Of a stretch of DNA of 64,000 nucleotides, positions 63,950-64,000 are shown piece after piece. The translations under genes and the position numbers were made by a program. The notes beneath the pieces are model-generated. The model did not search any database. It was not told where the DNA came from and saw nothing but the letters and a program-made list of their open reading frames with translations. This DNA comes from Agrobacterium larrymoorei (GTDB lineage: Bacteria > Pseudomonadota > Alphaproteobacteria > Rhizobiales > Rhizobiaceae), in assembly GCF_005145045.1 (NCBI RefSeq), contig NZ_CP039692.1:1257501-1321500 (forward strand). The letters run 5' to 3'. Position 1 is the first letter of the stretch. Every line of letters starts with the position of its first letter.

Positions 63950-64000
63950 TCACTTTACCTTATCGAGCGCCGTCATGGCTTGATCGAGGCCGCGCCAGGA
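63950..64000 (-). CDS. C-terminus of an unidentified gene (partial)
   Basis: The minus strand from the window end reads SWRGLDQAMTALDKVK then stop (TGA at 63952-63950). Too little is visible to name it. A short GTG frame (63953-63771) overlaps its stop but looks like chance. Confidence 0.3.
   Translation of the reverse strand, partial: SWRGLDQAMTALDKVK

Noticed and set aside
63771..63953. 60-codon minus-strand frame
   Set aside because: It overlaps a stop codon of an incoming gene and a hairpin, with no similarity; most likely chance.

Overview
The window is a GC-rich stretch of a member of the Rhizobiaceae, most like Agrobacterium or a close Rhizobium. Pointers are the choline genes choX and betC, the proteins DUF2125, DUF3108, UPF0303 and CsbD, GGAAC-N16/17-CGTT (EcfG-type) stress promoters, and many short palindromic repeats near the housekeeping genes rpmB and ribB. 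I see no rRNA, tRNA, CRISPR array, phage or intact insertion sequence.

Region 1 (1-8.8 kb) is a sugar or polyol catabolic locus. A ribose-type ABC transporter (ATPase cut by the window edge, binding protein, permease) diverges from a two-subunit transketolase, an FGGY kinase, a SorC-type regulator and a short-chain dehydrogenase. Region 2 (8.8-18 kb) is mixed: a ChaC-like gene, a DUF2125 gene, betC and choX, a queuosine-precursor transporter with a possible preQ1 leader, rpmB, a DUF3108 gene, about 1.8 kb without a convincing gene but rich in inverted repeats, then ribB behind a clear FMN riboswitch. Region 3 (18-28 kb) has a TetR-MFP-RND efflux operon, a cystine-type amino-acid ABC transporter, and the divergent catalase-peroxidase gene katG.

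Region 4 (28-38.6 kb) is a stress island: a Gly/Thr-rich exported protein, an orphan long flagellin, UPF0303, PRC-barrel, CsbD and DUF6894 proteins, a GAF histidine kinase, a single-domain response regulator, a second-copy-like rpsU, a cold-shock gene and corA. Five of its small genes (plus possibly the response regulator) carry EcfG-like promoters at the right distance, so much of it is probably a general-stress regulon.

Region 5 (38.6-63.7 kb) is a complete aromatic amine and phenylacetate island: paaX, paaJABCDEZY, a divergent paaGIKR operon, a branched-chain-amino-acid-type ABC transporter, a fused hydratase/dehydrogenase in place of paaF and paaH, then feaR, feaB, tynA and a Tat-exported amidase. 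The expected flow is amine (TynA, periplasm) to aldehyde (FeaB) to phenylacetate (PaaK) to epoxide (PaaABCE), oxepin-CoA (PaaG), ring opening and oxidation (PaaZ), then beta-oxidation (PaaJ and the fused enzyme) to acetyl-CoA and succinyl-CoA. Two regulators of different families, PaaX and a TetR-type PaaR, are both present, with candidate operators in the two control regions.
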